Positions 26,699-36,108 of a stretch of 64,000 nt of DNA are shown here, piece after piece (the stretch's first letter is position 1; every line of letters starts with the position of its first letter). The stretch comes from JAZKFT01 sp039925965. GTDB lineage: Bacteria > Bacteroidota > Bacteroidia > Chitinophagales > Chitinophagaceae. A program made the translations under genes and the position numbers. The stretch is taken from the NCBI GenBank assembly GCA_039925965.1, contig JBDSXW010000022.1, positions 106,794 through 170,793 on the forward strand, given 5' to 3'. A model generated the notes under the pieces. That model was not told the DNA's origin. It made no database searches and saw nothing but the letters and a program-made list of their open reading frames with translations.

Positions 26699-27130
26699 TT
26701 AAAAATCATCGTCTTCGTCATCATCAAAATCATTACCGCCTCCAAACAGATCGCCAAACTCATCGTCTACTTTAAAATCTTCCTCTGATTCATCTTTCTT
26801 CTTACCGCCAACGGCGGCTTTGCCTTTGGATTTGGGTACGTCGAATTCATCAAAGTCGGGATCCCACTCTTCATCATCTTCAGACTTTTCCCAATCATCT
26901 TCCACTTCTACATCTGAATCATCGTCGTCTTCGTCATCATCCTCACCTTTTTTGGCGGAACCCTTAGCTGCTTTTCCTTTTTTTGGAGCGTCACCGTCCT
27001 CGTCCAGAACGTCGTCATCTTCATCATCCTCCAGTTGCTTTTTGGTTTTAGGAGATGCTTTAGGTGCCGCGTTATTGACGGCTGATTTTGAGGCCGCAGC
27101 CTTTTTAGGTACATCTTTCTTTACTGCCAT
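26699..27130 (-). CDS. Highly acidic low-complexity protein
   Basis: 143 residues, no recognised domain. The N-terminal part alternates Lys/Ala/Pro (MAVKKDVPKKAAASKS); the rest is Asp/Glu runs broken by KKGK patches and ends GGGNDFDDDEDDDF. Probably fully disordered. No signal peptide. It could act as a nucleic-acid-mimic or chaperone-like polyanion, which is speculation. It lies 83 bases downstream of purA on the same strand and may be co-transcribed. Open frames on the opposite strand are Ser-rich mirrors of the Asp/Glu codons and not real. Confidence 0.8.
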   Translation of the reverse strand: MAVKKDVPKKAAASKSAVNNAAPKASPKTKKQLEDDEDDDVLDEDGDAPKKGKAAKGSAKKGEDDDEDDDDSDVEVEDDWEKSEDDEEWDPDFDEFDVPKSKGKAAVGGKKKDESEEDFKVDDEFGDLFGGGNDFDDDEDDDF

Positions 27131-27213
27131 TTTCAAAAGTATTAGCTGTGTAAATTTTCTACAGGTTTTTCAATTGGCCAAATAAAAATCAGAATAATTT
27201 TTGCAGGGCTTTT

Positions 27214-28476
27214 TTACATCTTTACGATCTGGTCTCTGCCGGGTCCATTCGAAACATAACTAACGGGAACGCCGACAAATTCATTGATGAATTTGATGTA
27301 CCCGTTCATTTTTTCTGGCAATTCATTTGCCGTTTTCATGCCGGTGGTATCTGTATACCAACCCTCGAAAGACTGGTAAACCGGCTCAATCGCTGCCCTG
27401 GTCATCTGAAAAGGTATTTGTGATGTTTGTTCGCCGTTTATACTATAAGCTGTGCATACCATCAGCGGTGTAAATCCATCCATAATGTCGGCCTTCGTCA
27501 TAATCAATTTCGTGACTCCGTTGATCATGCAGGCATATTGTAATGCTACAAGGTCAATCCAGCCACAGCGGCGTGGCCGGCCGGTAGTAGCGCCAAATTC
27601 GCTGCCGGCTTTGCGTATCGCCTCGCCGGTTTCATCGTGCAGTTCTGTTGGGAATGGACCACCACCTACCCGGGTACAATAGGCCTTGGTAACGCCCATC
27701 ACATCTTTGATTAATTGTGGCGCTACACCCAGCCCGTTACACACGCCAGCAGTGATGGTGCTGGAAGAAGTAACGAATGGAAACGTTCCGAAATCGATAT
27801 CGAGCATGCTTCCCTGTGCGCCTTCGGCCAGTACCCGTTTGCCCTGCTTTATTTTTTCGTTGATGAAATATTCTCCATTTACGATGTTCAGCGTTTTCAG
27901 GAACTCCAGCGCGTCGAAAAATTCTTCTTCCCAATCAGAAATATCTTCGTTGAAATTAAAATTATCCAGCAGTTTCTGGTGCTTGAGCCGCAGTTTGATA
28001 TAACTGGCAGTAAAGCTTTTATCCTTTAAATCCCCCACCCGCAGGCCATTGCGGCCCGTTTTGTCCATGTAGGCAGGGCCAATTCCTTTTAAGGTAGACC
28101 CGATTTTACTGTCGCCTTTTTGCATTTCGCTAGCTTTATCCAGTGCCCGGTGCGAAGGCAATATCAGGTGGGTGCGTTCGCTGATAAAAAGATTCTTACG
28201 AACATCCACACCAAAAGAAGCTACTTTTTCGCATTCCTTTTTCAGGGTAACCGCATCCAGCACCACGCCGCTGCCGATGAGGTTGATATTTTCCGGGTGG
28301 AAGATGCCGCTTGGGATCTGGTGTAGTACGACTTTCTGGTCGTTTACATACAGCGTATGGCCGGCATTCGGGCCGCCCTGAAAACGGGCAACAATATCAT
28401 ATTGCGGGGCAAAGTAGTCGACTATCTTGCCTTTCCCTTCGTCGCCCCATTGGAGGCCGAGGATCACATCAATCAT
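27214..28476 (-). CDS. purA: Adenylosuccinate synthetase
   Basis: Converts IMP and aspartate to adenylosuccinate with GTP, the first AMP-specific step. 420 residues, normal. N-terminal P-loop-like motif DVILGLQWGDEGKGKIVD and the catalytic His in GGPNAGHT; the C-terminal base-binding loop is SYVSNGPGRDQIV. The ATG at 28476 fits the family; an upstream extension to 28656 is non-homologous. A -7 element (TATTTTTG) lies 27-34 bases upstream. The acidic protein gene follows. Confidence 0.96.
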   Translation of the reverse strand: MIDVILGLQWGDEGKGKIVDYFAPQYDIVARFQGGPNAGHTLYVNDQKVVLHQIPSGIFHPENINLIGSGVVLDAVTLKKECEKVASFGVDVRKNLFISERTHLILPSHRALDKASEMQKGDSKIGSTLKGIGPAYMDKTGRNGLRVGDLKDKSFTASYIKLRLKHQKLLDNFNFNEDISDWEEEFFDALEFLKTLNIVNGEYFINEKIKQGKRVLAEGAQGSMLDIDFGTFPFVTSSSTITAGVCNGLGVAPQLIKDVMGVTKAYCTRVGGGPFPTELHDETGEAIRKAGSEFGATTGRPRRCGWIDLVALQYACMINGVTKLIMTKADIMDGFTPLMVCTAYSINGEQTSQIPFQMTRAAIEPVYQSFEGWYTDTTGMKTANELPEKMNGYIKFINEFVGVPVSYVSNGPGRDQIVKM

Positions 28477-28502
28477 TTGGTGGTGGTTATTATGGTATGC
28501 CG

Positions 28503-28510
28503 CAAAAATA
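28503..28510 (-). promoter_or_regulatory. Possible -7 element of purA
   Basis: TATTTTTG on the minus strand fits TAnnTTTG, about 26 bases before the purA start. No TTTG at the matching -33 position. Confidence 0.45.
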
Positions 28511-28760
28511 GTGGAATGGCGATTGGGATAGAAGTAGCGGGAGAAATAATGTTCGGGAAGTACCTCCATAAGTAAGGATCTGATTTTTATCAAAAAAAAG
28601 CCGCTTACTTTCTCATATTGTGGAATCAAGGTGTTCCAATTGCGAAATGGAGTCAAAATTTAACCACTTACAATTGCGGAAATGTCCGAAGAAATATAGC
28701 GAAAGACTAGGTTTTTGCGCCAAAAAATATTTTACAAATACCGAAAAACATGGGCTAAAA

Positions 28761-30035
28761 TTAATATCCGTACTTCCCTTTCCACCGTTCTCTCAAAAAT
28801 TTCCTTAATTCCTCTTCCCTGGCATTCTTGCCTGGGTCGTAAAACTTAGTACCGGCAAGGGTTTCGGGCAAATACTCCTGCGCTATAAAATTACCTTCAC
28901 CCATATGGCTATACTGATAATCTTTACCGAAACCCTGCTCTTTCATAAATCGGGTGGGCGCATTGCGGAGGTGTAAAGGCACCGGCTGGTCGCCATGTTT
29001 CCGCACTGCCTCGAGCGCATCGGAAATGGCCATATACGATGCGTTGCTTTTAGGCGAGGAGGCCAGGTAGGTAACACATTGGCTAAGGATAATGCGTCCT
29101 TCGGGGTAACCGATTTTATTGATCGCTTCAAAACAGGCGTTGGCCATTACGATCGCTGTGGGGTTGGCATTTCCCACATCTTCACTAGCAAATATCACCA
29201 TGCGCCGGGCGATGAATTTAATGTCTTCGCCGGCTTCGATCATGCGAGCCAGCCAATACACTGCACCGTTTGGATCACTGCCGCGCATACTCTTGATAAA
29301 TGCGCTGATGATATCGTAATGTTGTTCGCCTTTCTTGTCGTACAGCGCTATTTTTTGTTGCGCTACTTTCATCACCAACTCGTCTGTTACTACTATTCCC
29401 GCCCCTTCAGCCTCAGCCGTCCCAGGCAAGGATTCCGCCACGAGTTCCAGCAGGTTCAGCAGCTTACGGGCATCGCCACCACTGATGCGGATCAGTGCCT
29501 CGATTTCTGTTAATTCAATATTTTTTGAATGTAGCCATTCGTCTTTCTTTATCGCCTGGTGCAACAAATCAACCAACTGCTGGTGGCTAAGGGTGCGCAA
29601 AACGAATACCTGGCAGCGGCTTAGCAATGCGCTGTTCACTTCAAACGACGGGTTCTCAGTGGTAGCTCCGATGAGCGTAATAACTCCCGTCTCCACTGCG
29701 CCCAGCAGGGCATCCTGCTGGCCTTTATTAAACCGGTGTATCTCATCAATAAATAATATAACCCCAGCCTGCTTTTTTGCGTTGTCAATCACCTCCCTTA
29801 CTTCTTTAACACCACTACTGATGGCACTCAGTGTGTAAAATGGCCGGTCGAGTTGGTTGGCGATAATTCCCGCCAGGGTTGTCTTTCCAACGCCGGGAGG
29901 GCCCCATAAAATCATCGATGGGATGTTGCCTTTGGCAATTGCTGTCTGCAATACACTTCCCTGTCCGGTGAGATGCTCCTGGCCAATAAGATCAGCTAGT
30001 TTTTGCGGGCGAAGCCGTTCGGCTAATGGTATCAT
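28761..30035 (-). CDS. rarA: Replication-associated recombination ATPase RarA (MgsA)
   Basis: AAA+ ATPase related to clamp loaders that acts at stalled replication forks. 424 residues. Walker A GPPGVGKTTLAG near residue 46, Walker B VILFIDEIHRFNKGQQD near 94, sensor-1 LIGATTENPSFEVNSALLSR. The C-terminal tetramerisation region shows YWLARMIEAGEDIKFIARR and FASEDVGNANP, which separate RarA from RuvB. It starts at the ATG with MIPLAERLRPQ. It stands alone, divergent from mscS. Confidence 0.95.
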   Translation of the reverse strand: MIPLAERLRPQKLADLIGQEHLTGQGSVLQTAIAKGNIPSMILWGPPGVGKTTLAGIIANQLDRPFYTLSAISSGVKEVREVIDNAKKQAGVILFIDEIHRFNKGQQDALLGAVETGVITLIGATTENPSFEVNSALLSRCQVFVLRTLSHQQLVDLLHQAIKKDEWLHSKNIELTEIEALIRISGGDARKLLNLLELVAESLPGTAEAEGAGIVVTDELVMKVAQQKIALYDKKGEQHYDIISAFIKSMRGSDPNGAVYWLARMIEAGEDIKFIARRMVIFASEDVGNANPTAIVMANACFEAINKIGYPEGRIILSQCVTYLASSPKSNASYMAISDALEAVRKHGDQPVPLHLRNAPTRFMKEQGFGKDYQYSHMGEGNFIAQEYLPETLAGTKFYDPGKNAREEELRKFLRERWKGKYGY

Positions 30036-30138
30036 AGCCTCAAATTTAACGCTGTTCGGAGGGTTGCAATAAAAATCATCTAATCAATAATTCTGGCTTG
30101 ATTTTATCGGTACCGACAGAAACAAAACCACATGGCCG

Positions 30139-30924
30139 ATGCCTCCTGTAAAAACTTTTTTCGATTCTATGTACCATTGGTTCATTATATCTGGTCCCAA
30201 AGTATTACTGGGCATCATTGTTTTTATTGTAGGACAATGGGTTATTAAATTAATCAGGAAAGGAATCCAGCGCTTTTTTTCTGCGCCCCGCTTCAATTCG
30301 CTACGCCCATTTTTGAATGGGCTTATCGGTGTAATATTCCAGGTAATACTTGTATTGGCAATAATGCAGATGCTCGGAATTAAAATGACAATTTTTGCGG
30401 CGCTTATCGCAGCATTTGGTGTGGCCGCTGGTCTTGCTTTGGCGGGAACACTTCAAAATTTTGCAGGGGGTGTTTTGATATTGATTCTTAAACCTTACCG
30501 GGTAGGGGATAATATTATTACGCAGGGTCAGGAAGGTACCGTAGGTTCGATCCGGCTCTTTTATACTGTAGTGACGACGTTCGATAATAAAACAGTAATC
30601 GTTCCGAACAGTAAATTATCCAACGAGATCATAGTGAACCTGAGCATGCAAGCTCAACGAAGGCTGGATATTGAGCTGATGTTTTCTTATGGGGTAGATT
30701 TTGAACAAGTAAAAGAAGTAGTAATTGCTTCGCTCCACCAGGTCGAAAATCTATTGCCTTCCCCCGCTGTGAGAATTGGTATTTCTGAGCTTGGTAAAGA
30801 CGGCTATAAAGTAATGATCAACATCTGGTGCAGTGCGCATGGCTTTCTCGACACCAGTTTGGCCGTAAATGAAAAATTGATGACCGGAATAAAGCATTCG
30901 GGGATAAAATTGCCCGGAATGTAG
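30139..30924 (+). CDS. mscS: Small-conductance mechanosensitive channel
   Basis: Releases solutes on hypo-osmotic shock through a heptameric inner-membrane channel. 261 residues, typical MscS size. Three hydrophobic segments; the pore helix TM3 is the Gly/Ala-rich AAFGVAAGLALAGTLQNFAGG (about 91-112), followed by the beta domain start KPYRVGDNI and the family segment VIVPNSKLSNEIIVN. The start ATG 30139 is 103 bases from the divergent rarA start. Confidence 0.93.
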   Translation: MPPVKTFFDSMYHWFIISGPKVLLGIIVFIVGQWVIKLIRKGIQRFFSAPRFNSLRPFLNGLIGVIFQVILVLAIMQMLGIKMTIFAALIAAFGVAAGLALAGTLQNFAGGVLILILKPYRVGDNIITQGQEGTVGSIRLFYTVVTTFDNKTVIVPNSKLSNEIIVNLSMQAQRRLDIELMFSYGVDFEQVKEVVIASLHQVENLLPSPAVRIGISELGKDGYKVMINIWCSAHGFLDTSLAVNEKLMTGIKHSGIKLPGM

Positions 30925-30957
30925 ATATACTATTAGTGACGTAAAAATTGAGGGCAA

Positions 30958-30989
30958 TAAAAAACCGCGACTGAAAGTAGCGGCGGTGT
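30958..30989 (-). terminator. Terminator of the superoxide dismutase gene
   Basis: On the minus strand a stem ACCGC/GCGGT with a small internal mismatch encloses a 6-base loop and is followed by six T. It lies between convergent mscS and sodA ends and also has a short T run on the plus strand. Confidence 0.7.
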
Positions 30990-31012
30990 TTTATAATATA
31001 ATTCAATTGCTA

Positions 31013-31621
31013 TTATGCAGTTGCAGCTTCGTAGCGGGCGTTGATCTTCGCCCAATTGATCACGTTCCAGAATGCATCTACAAAATCCGGGCGGCGATTT
31101 TGGTATTTCAAATAATATGCATGTTCCCATACGTCTAGACCCAATACAGGCGTGCCTTTTACTTCAGCCACATCCATCATTGGGTTGTCTTGGTTAGGAG
31201 TAGATGAGATAACAAGTTTACCATTTTTAACTGATAACCAAGCCCAGCCACTTCCGAAACGGCCTGTACAGGCTTTTTTAAATTCTTCCTTGAATTTGTC
31301 GAAGCCACCGAGGTCTGCGTCAATTGCAGCGGCGAGCTTGCCCGTAGGTTTACCGCCCTGATTCAACTGCAGGCTTTCCCAGAAAAAGCTATGGTTCCAG
31401 TGACCGCCACCGTTATTTCGTATAGGTCCACCTAAACTGCCCGCGTTAGCTACCAGTTCTTCAATTGATTTATTCTCATTATCAGTGCCTGCAATGGCGT
31501 TGTTAAGGTTTGTAACGTAGGCCTGATGGTGTTTATCGTGGTGAATTTCCATGGTGGCCTGATCGAAAATCGGCTCCAGAGCATTAGATGCATAAGGGAG
31601 CGGTGGAAGTGTAAAAGCCAT
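31013..31621 (-). CDS. sodA: Superoxide dismutase, Mn/Fe type
   Basis: Dismutes superoxide in the cytosol. 202 residues. Metal ligands H27, H77, D163 and H167 are in the usual segments (EIHHDKHHQAY, GGHWNHSFFW, LDVWEHAYY). Gly next to HWNH and Gln in STPNQDNP are the positions that favour manganese, so a Mn or cambialistic enzyme is likely. No signal peptide. It has its own full promoter and terminator. Confidence 0.95.
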   Translation of the reverse strand: MAFTLPPLPYASNALEPIFDQATMEIHHDKHHQAYVTNLNNAIAGTDNENKSIEELVANAGSLGGPIRNNGGGHWNHSFFWESLQLNQGGKPTGKLAAAIDADLGGFDKFKEEFKKACTGRFGSGWAWLSVKNGKLVISSTPNQDNPMMDVAEVKGTPVLGLDVWEHAYYLKYQNRRPDFVDAFWNVINWAKINARYEAATA

Positions 31622-31669
31622 AAAATTTTGATTTGTGATTATTAATGTTAATTTAAGAATGTCAGGCTA

Positions 31670-31701
31670 CAAATGTAACCTGATAAAGTAGGTGGGGCAA
31701 A
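31670..31701 (-). promoter_or_regulatory. Promoter of sodA
   Basis: On the minus strand TTTG (31701-31698), exactly 20 bases, then TACATTTG (31677-31670): a full match to the Bacteroidota consensus with the same spacing as the rplS promoter. The leader to the start codon is about 42 bases. Confidence 0.8.
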
Positions 31702-31837
31702 TGTTATGCCGTTATGATTTCAGGAATTTTTGTAGCCCTGGAATGGCAGGACATTTGTTTAAATCAAAAATCCCGGGCATAAAAAAGACGGATACACATC
31801 AGGGTGCGGCTTTGATCAGGTATCACTTTACTGGTAG

Positions 31838-32488
31838 CTATCCAGGTATCCGACTGATATACTTGTTGAGATCTACAATCTGTTTTTTTACTTCCTCGTT
31901 GGTAGGCTTTTCGGCTTTTGCTTTTCGGAAAAAATCTTTTGCTGCCCGGAATTCCCGCCTGTTCATATATATCTGGCACATTTGCAGGTAAGCCATTGCA
32001 GCGCCGTCTTTATCAGGAATTCCAGCCCTGATTGCTGCGCGGATATAGCTTTCACCTTGCTTCAGGTCTCCTTTTTGCATGGCCAGCATACCCAGCTGCA
32101 ACTTATTGGCACCTTCAGCTTCTTTCATTGAGCCGCCAAGACTCAGGCTTTTTTTCATGTGCGATTCGGCACCATCATAATCCTGTTGCATCATTGCCAG
32201 CTGGCCTTTTACGGTGTAAAAAGCAGAGCGGATAGGCTTGTACAATAACTGCGGAAACCAGATAGAATCCAATACTTTTTCAGCTCCTTCTACGTCACCA
32301 GCTTCAATATGCTCCTGGATCAACCGCATCGGGCCAATAAAAAAATGTCCCGCCAGCAATATCACCCCTATAAAATATAAGATAAAAGATGGCCAGAAAC
32401 TGGCAGCCACATTGACCCAAATGGCAAATGCCAAAAATATCAGCCCTAGCCAAAATCGATACTTTAGTAAAAGACTATAAAACTTCAT
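31838..32488 (-). CDS. Membrane-anchored tetratricopeptide-repeat protein
   Basis: 216 residues. Two hydrophobic helices at about 8-50, then alpha-helical repeats of the TPR type from about 60 (GDVEGAEKVLDSIWF, KGQLAMMQQDYDGAESHMKKSL, LGMLAMQKGDLKQGESYIRAAI, CQIYMNRREFRAAKDFFRKA). Such proteins usually scaffold protein complexes; no partner is suggested by the neighbours. It lies between sodA and the metH C-terminal gene on the same strand. Confidence 0.8.
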   Translation of the reverse strand: MKFYSLLLKYRFWLGLIFLAFAIWVNVAASFWPSFILYFIGVILLAGHFFIGPMRLIQEHIEAGDVEGAEKVLDSIWFPQLLYKPIRSAFYTVKGQLAMMQQDYDGAESHMKKSLSLGGSMKEAEGANKLQLGMLAMQKGDLKQGESYIRAAIRAGIPDKDGAAMAYLQMCQIYMNRREFRAAKDFFRKAKAEKPTNEEVKKQIVDLNKYISRIPG

Positions 32489-32565
32489 AAACTACATTTT
32501 CGAAAGGGTGGCAAAGATAACAGCCGCAGCCATTGATTTGAAAGATTATTTGACAGAACGGCTCC

Positions 32566-35328
32566 TTAATCAATCACCGGGCTAAGCCATCTTTCCACCA
32601 TTTCAATCGGCATGCCTTTGCGCCTCGCATAATCTTCTACCTGGTCCTTTTGTATTTTGCCGATGCCAAAGTATTGACTTTGCGGGTGCGCAAAGTACCA
32701 GCCACAAACGGAGGAACCTGGGTACATTGCAAGGCTTTCGGTAAGAATAATTCCGGTATTAACAGTTGCATCCAGCAGGTCGAACAGTTTGTATTTTTCA
32801 GTATGATCCGGGCAGGCAGGATAGCCAGGCGCCGGGCGGATACCCTGGTATTTTTCCTTGATCAGTTCTTCGTTGCTGAGGTGCTCATCACTTACATAAC
32901 CCCAGTATTCTTTCCGGGTTTTTTGGTGCAGGCATTCGGCAAACGCTTCGGCAAACCGGTCTCCAAGGGCTTGTAAAATAATTTTGTTGTAATCGTCGTA
33001 GGCAGCTTCGAAAGTTTTAATATGCGGCTCAATGCCATGGATGGTCACTGCAAAAGCACCCAGGTAATCCTGCTTGCCGGTTGCTGCAGGGGCTATGAAA
33101 TCGGTCAACGAGAAATTGGGCTGGCTGCTGGCTTTCTTACTCTGCTGCCGCAGCGATTCGAGGTGCACGCTTGCCGCTTGCCGCTTGCCGCTTGCCGCTG
33201 CATCACCCACACCTGACGATTCATGATTTACTGTTATAGTATCGGGCCCAGTGGCATTCGCTTCCCAAAAACCAATAACCCCTTTTGCCGTTAACCATTT
33301 TTCAGCGATGATTTTGTCCAATAAAAGATTGGCGTCATTGTAAAGCTTCGTGGCTTCGACGCCAACTACCACATCGGTAAGAATGGCCGGGAAACTGCCG
33401 TGCATTTCCCAGGCAATGAAGAAGGGCTTCCAGTCTATATAAGCCCGTAATTCATCAAGGTCAAAATCTTCAAAAACTTTGGTGCCGGTAAACGTAGGTT
33501 TTATGGCCGTAAAGTTGTCCCAATCAATCTTTACTTTATTGTTTTGCGCGGTAGCAATGGGCAGTAGGTCTTTGGCCACTTTTCTATTAGCAAAGCCTTC
33601 CCTTAATTTTTCATATTCCGTTTTGAGCTCATCAAGATATGGCGTTTTTAAATCGTTGTTCAGCAGGCTTCCGGCGACGGTTACGCTGCGGCTGGCATCC
33701 AATACATGGATAACACCCTTGTCGAATTCGGGAGCAATTTTTACGGCTGTGTGCATGCGGCTGGTGGTCGCTCCGCCAATCATAAGTGGCTTGGTAATGC
33801 CGCGGCGTTTCATCTCTCTTGCCACGTGCACCATTTCATCCAGCGATGGTGTAATCAGGCCGCTAAGCCCGATGATATCTACATTTTCTTTAATTGCTGT
33901 ATCCAATATTTTATCAGTAGACACCATTACGCCGAGGTCAATAATATCGTAGCCATTGCAACCCAACACCACGCCCACGATGTTTTTACCGATATCGTGT
34001 ACATCGCCTTTTACTGTTGCCAACAATATTTTAGCTGCACCAGCATTTTCTTCGTTGATGGTACCAGCAGCCAGGTGGGCTTGTTTTCGGTCTTCCTTTT
34101 CCTGCTCAATAAAAGGCGTCAGTACGGCCACAGATTTTTTCATTACCCGGGCACTCTTTACTACCTGAGGTAAAAACATTTTACCAGCTCCAAACAAATC
34201 GCCCACCACGTTCATGCCATTCATCAACGGGCCTTCAATTACATCAAGTGGCTTGGGATATTTGAGTCTCGCCTCTTCCGTATCGGCTTCAATATAATCG
34301 GTGATACCATTTACCAGCGAATGCTTCAAACGCTCTTCTACTTCTGCGTTCCGCCATTCTTCATTCTTTACTTCCACCTTGCCTTTGGCTTTTACCGTTT
34401 CTGCAAAAACGATGAGTTTTTCTGTGGCCCCATTATCATCATTATTCCGGTTGAGGATCACATCTTCACATAACTGTTTCAGGGTAGGTTCTATATCGTC
34501 ATAAATAACCAGCTGGCCTGCATTTACGATGCCCATATCCATACCAGCTTTAATGGCATAGTATAAAAAAACACTGTGAATTGCTTCCCGTACATGGTCA
34601 TTTCCGCGGAAGGAGAATGACACGTTGCTGACACCACCACTCACTTTTGCCAGCGGCATCAGTTGTTTGATTTCCCTGGTGCCTTCAATAAAATCTACCG
34701 CATAGTTATTATGCTCTTCGATACCCGTTGCGATTGCAAAAATGTTGGGGTCAAATATGATATCCTGCGGATCATAACCTACTTGTTCGGTAAGTATTTT
34801 ATAAGCCCGGTGGCAGATCTCCACCTTGCGTTCTTTGGTATCGGCCTGGCCCACTTCATCAAAAGCCATTACGATTACCGCAGCTCCAAAGCTTTTGCAG
34901 ATATGGGCCTGCTCTATAAATTTCTCCTCGCCCTCTTTCATGCTGATCGAGTTCACAATACACCTTCCCTGCACACACTTCAACCCTGCCAAAATAATCT
35001 CGAACTTGGAGCTGTCGATCATGATGGGGATTTTGGCAATATCCGGCTCGGCCTGCACGAGGTTCATAAAAGTGGTCATGGCTTCTATGCCGTCGAGCAT
35101 AGCGTCATCCATGTTTACATCCAGCACCTGGGCACCGCTTTCCACCTGCTGACGGGCCACACTTAGGGCTTCTTCGTATTTGCCATCTTTTATTAGACGG
35201 GCAAACTTTTTACTGCCGGTTACGTTGGTACGCTCTCCTACGTTTACAAAATTGGTTTCGGGGCGAACCACCAACGGTTCGAGGCCGCTCAGGCGCAGGT
35301 ATGGTTTAATATGAACTTTTTCAATCAT
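32566..35328 (-). CDS. metH: Cobalamin-dependent methionine synthase, folate/B12/activation half
   Basis: Transfers methyl from methyl-tetrahydrofolate to homocysteine through cobalamin. 920 residues covering the pterin-binding domain (NVGERTNVTGSKKF near 27), the helical cap, the B12 domain with cobalt ligand H444 in GDVHDIGKN, and the AdoMet activation domain (RPAPGYPACPDHTEKY). The homocysteine-binding half is a separate gene upstream at 36153-37181. The start codon overlaps the ORF6N stop as ATGA. A 7-bp repeat tract encodes an extra loop at about residues 710-720 before the activation domain. Confidence 0.95.
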   Translation of the reverse strand: MIEKVHIKPYLRLSGLEPLVVRPETNFVNVGERTNVTGSKKFARLIKDGKYEEALSVARQQVESGAQVLDVNMDDAMLDGIEAMTTFMNLVQAEPDIAKIPIMIDSSKFEIILAGLKCVQGRCIVNSISMKEGEEKFIEQAHICKSFGAAVIVMAFDEVGQADTKERKVEICHRAYKILTEQVGYDPQDIIFDPNIFAIATGIEEHNNYAVDFIEGTREIKQLMPLAKVSGGVSNVSFSFRGNDHVREAIHSVFLYYAIKAGMDMGIVNAGQLVIYDDIEPTLKQLCEDVILNRNNDDNGATEKLIVFAETVKAKGKVEVKNEEWRNAEVEERLKHSLVNGITDYIEADTEEARLKYPKPLDVIEGPLMNGMNVVGDLFGAGKMFLPQVVKSARVMKKSVAVLTPFIEQEKEDRKQAHLAAGTINEENAGAAKILLATVKGDVHDIGKNIVGVVLGCNGYDIIDLGVMVSTDKILDTAIKENVDIIGLSGLITPSLDEMVHVAREMKRRGITKPLMIGGATTSRMHTAVKIAPEFDKGVIHVLDASRSVTVAGSLLNNDLKTPYLDELKTEYEKLREGFANRKVAKDLLPIATAQNNKVKIDWDNFTAIKPTFTGTKVFEDFDLDELRAYIDWKPFFIAWEMHGSFPAILTDVVVGVEATKLYNDANLLLDKIIAEKWLTAKGVIGFWEANATGPDTITVNHESSGVGDAAASGKRQAASVHLESLRQQSKKASSQPNFSLTDFIAPAATGKQDYLGAFAVTIHGIEPHIKTFEAAYDDYNKIILQALGDRFAEAFAECLHQKTRKEYWGYVSDEHLSNEELIKEKYQGIRPAPGYPACPDHTEKYKLFDLLDATVNTGIILTESLAMYPGSSVCGWYFAHPQSQYFGIGKIQKDQVEDYARRKGMPIEMVERWLSPVID
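33168..33199. repeat. 7-bp microsatellite inside metH
   Basis: CGCTTGC occurs four times perfectly (33168-33195) plus CGCT. Because seven is not a multiple of three, gain or loss of one unit would shift the metH frame ahead of the activation domain. Three units (21 bases) keep the frame. Confidence 0.9.
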
Positions 35329-35915
35329 GGTAATTCTATTGTCGGTCTGTTGTTATTTTTTGTTAGGATACGGGAAGCCAACCGGCTCCCGTTTCTTTTC
35401 TGCCGGGGGCGCCAGTAACTTTTTAGTGCGTTAAAAATGGTGGAGATATCTTCTTCGTGGCCAATCATTTTTTGCTCCATCTTTTCTATTTTCAGCATCA
35501 GGTCCTTGTTATCAAGAAGCGCCTGTTTCATTTTTGAATACACCCTTATTATTTGAATATTTACCTGAATGGCCGTTTCTGATTTTTAGGATACTCGAAA
35601 GCATAGACACGCCTTGCCCGGTAAACCAGTGGGTGAATATTGAAGCTCCATCTTATCAGCATTGTAGGGGGCAAATTGCGAGCTCCAATTTTTGAACTCC
35701 TCTACACTCAATTCAAACCTAAAGTCTTCAGGAAATCTAGTGGAATTTCTTTTTACGGCTTCTTTCAGCCGTTTTGTTTCCACCCCGTACATTTCGGCTA
35801 CATCTCTGTCCAGCATTACCTTTTGGCCAGGACTGATGTAAATTTTTTCTACAATTGCGGCTTCGGTTTGCAAAGGTGTGGGTAAGTTTTCTGCTGGCAT
35901 ATTTGGGTTTTTCAA
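35325..35915 (-). pseudogene. ORF6N domain protein, frame damaged
   Basis: ORF6N proteins are related to phage antirepressor DNA-binding domains. The N-terminal part is good: QKVMLDRDVAEMYGVETKRL, KEAVKRNSTRFPEDF, then EEFKNWSSQFAPYN. After MELQYSPTG the expected FTxQGVSMLSSILK appears only in the next frame, and from SETAIQVNIQIIRVYSK the original frame resumes, so a one-base loss and a one-base gain bracket about 40 bases and create a TAA at 35586. Downstream, KMKQALLDNKDLMLKIEKME is the usual coiled-coil tail. It overlaps metH by ATGA and follows three related palindromes. Sequencing error is possible. Confidence 0.8.
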
Positions 35916-35962
35916 TTTTTTGATATGCAGGTTCCGATATCAAAGTTTTAAAATGTCACCTT

Positions 35963-36009
35963 GTTACCGGAGTTAGAGGTCGCAATTTGCGACCTCTAAC
36001 TCCGGTAAC
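35963..36009. repeat. Perfect 22-bp palindrome, hairpin 1
   Basis: Two 22-base arms around ATT. The centre is GGTCGCAATTTGCGACC. On the plus strand six T follow; on the minus strand, the direction of the metH operon, there is no T run after it. Read in one frame on either strand the centre encodes R-S-Q-F/I-A-T-S. Confidence 0.9.
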
Positions 36010-36014
36010 TTTTT

Positions 36015-36049
36015 TACACTTGACATCGCAATTTGCGACTGCAAGTGTA
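36015..36049. repeat. Imperfect palindrome, hairpin 2
   Basis: 16-base arms (TACACTTG...TCGCA) with three central mismatches and the same ATT loop. The core ATCGCAATTTGCGAC matches hairpin 1, while the outer arms differ. On the plus strand it encodes T-S-Q-F-A-T-A. Confidence 0.85.
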
Positions 36050-36108
36050 AAGTGTTTCTTTTCAAAGGGTACCATTGGTGATCTTTGAAGTTTTTCTTTT
36101 ATTGGTCA

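Noticed and set aside
26820..27185. Ser-rich protein opposite the acidic gene
   Set aside because: It is the reverse reading of Asp/Glu codons (TCA/TCT from GAT/GAA), not an independent gene.
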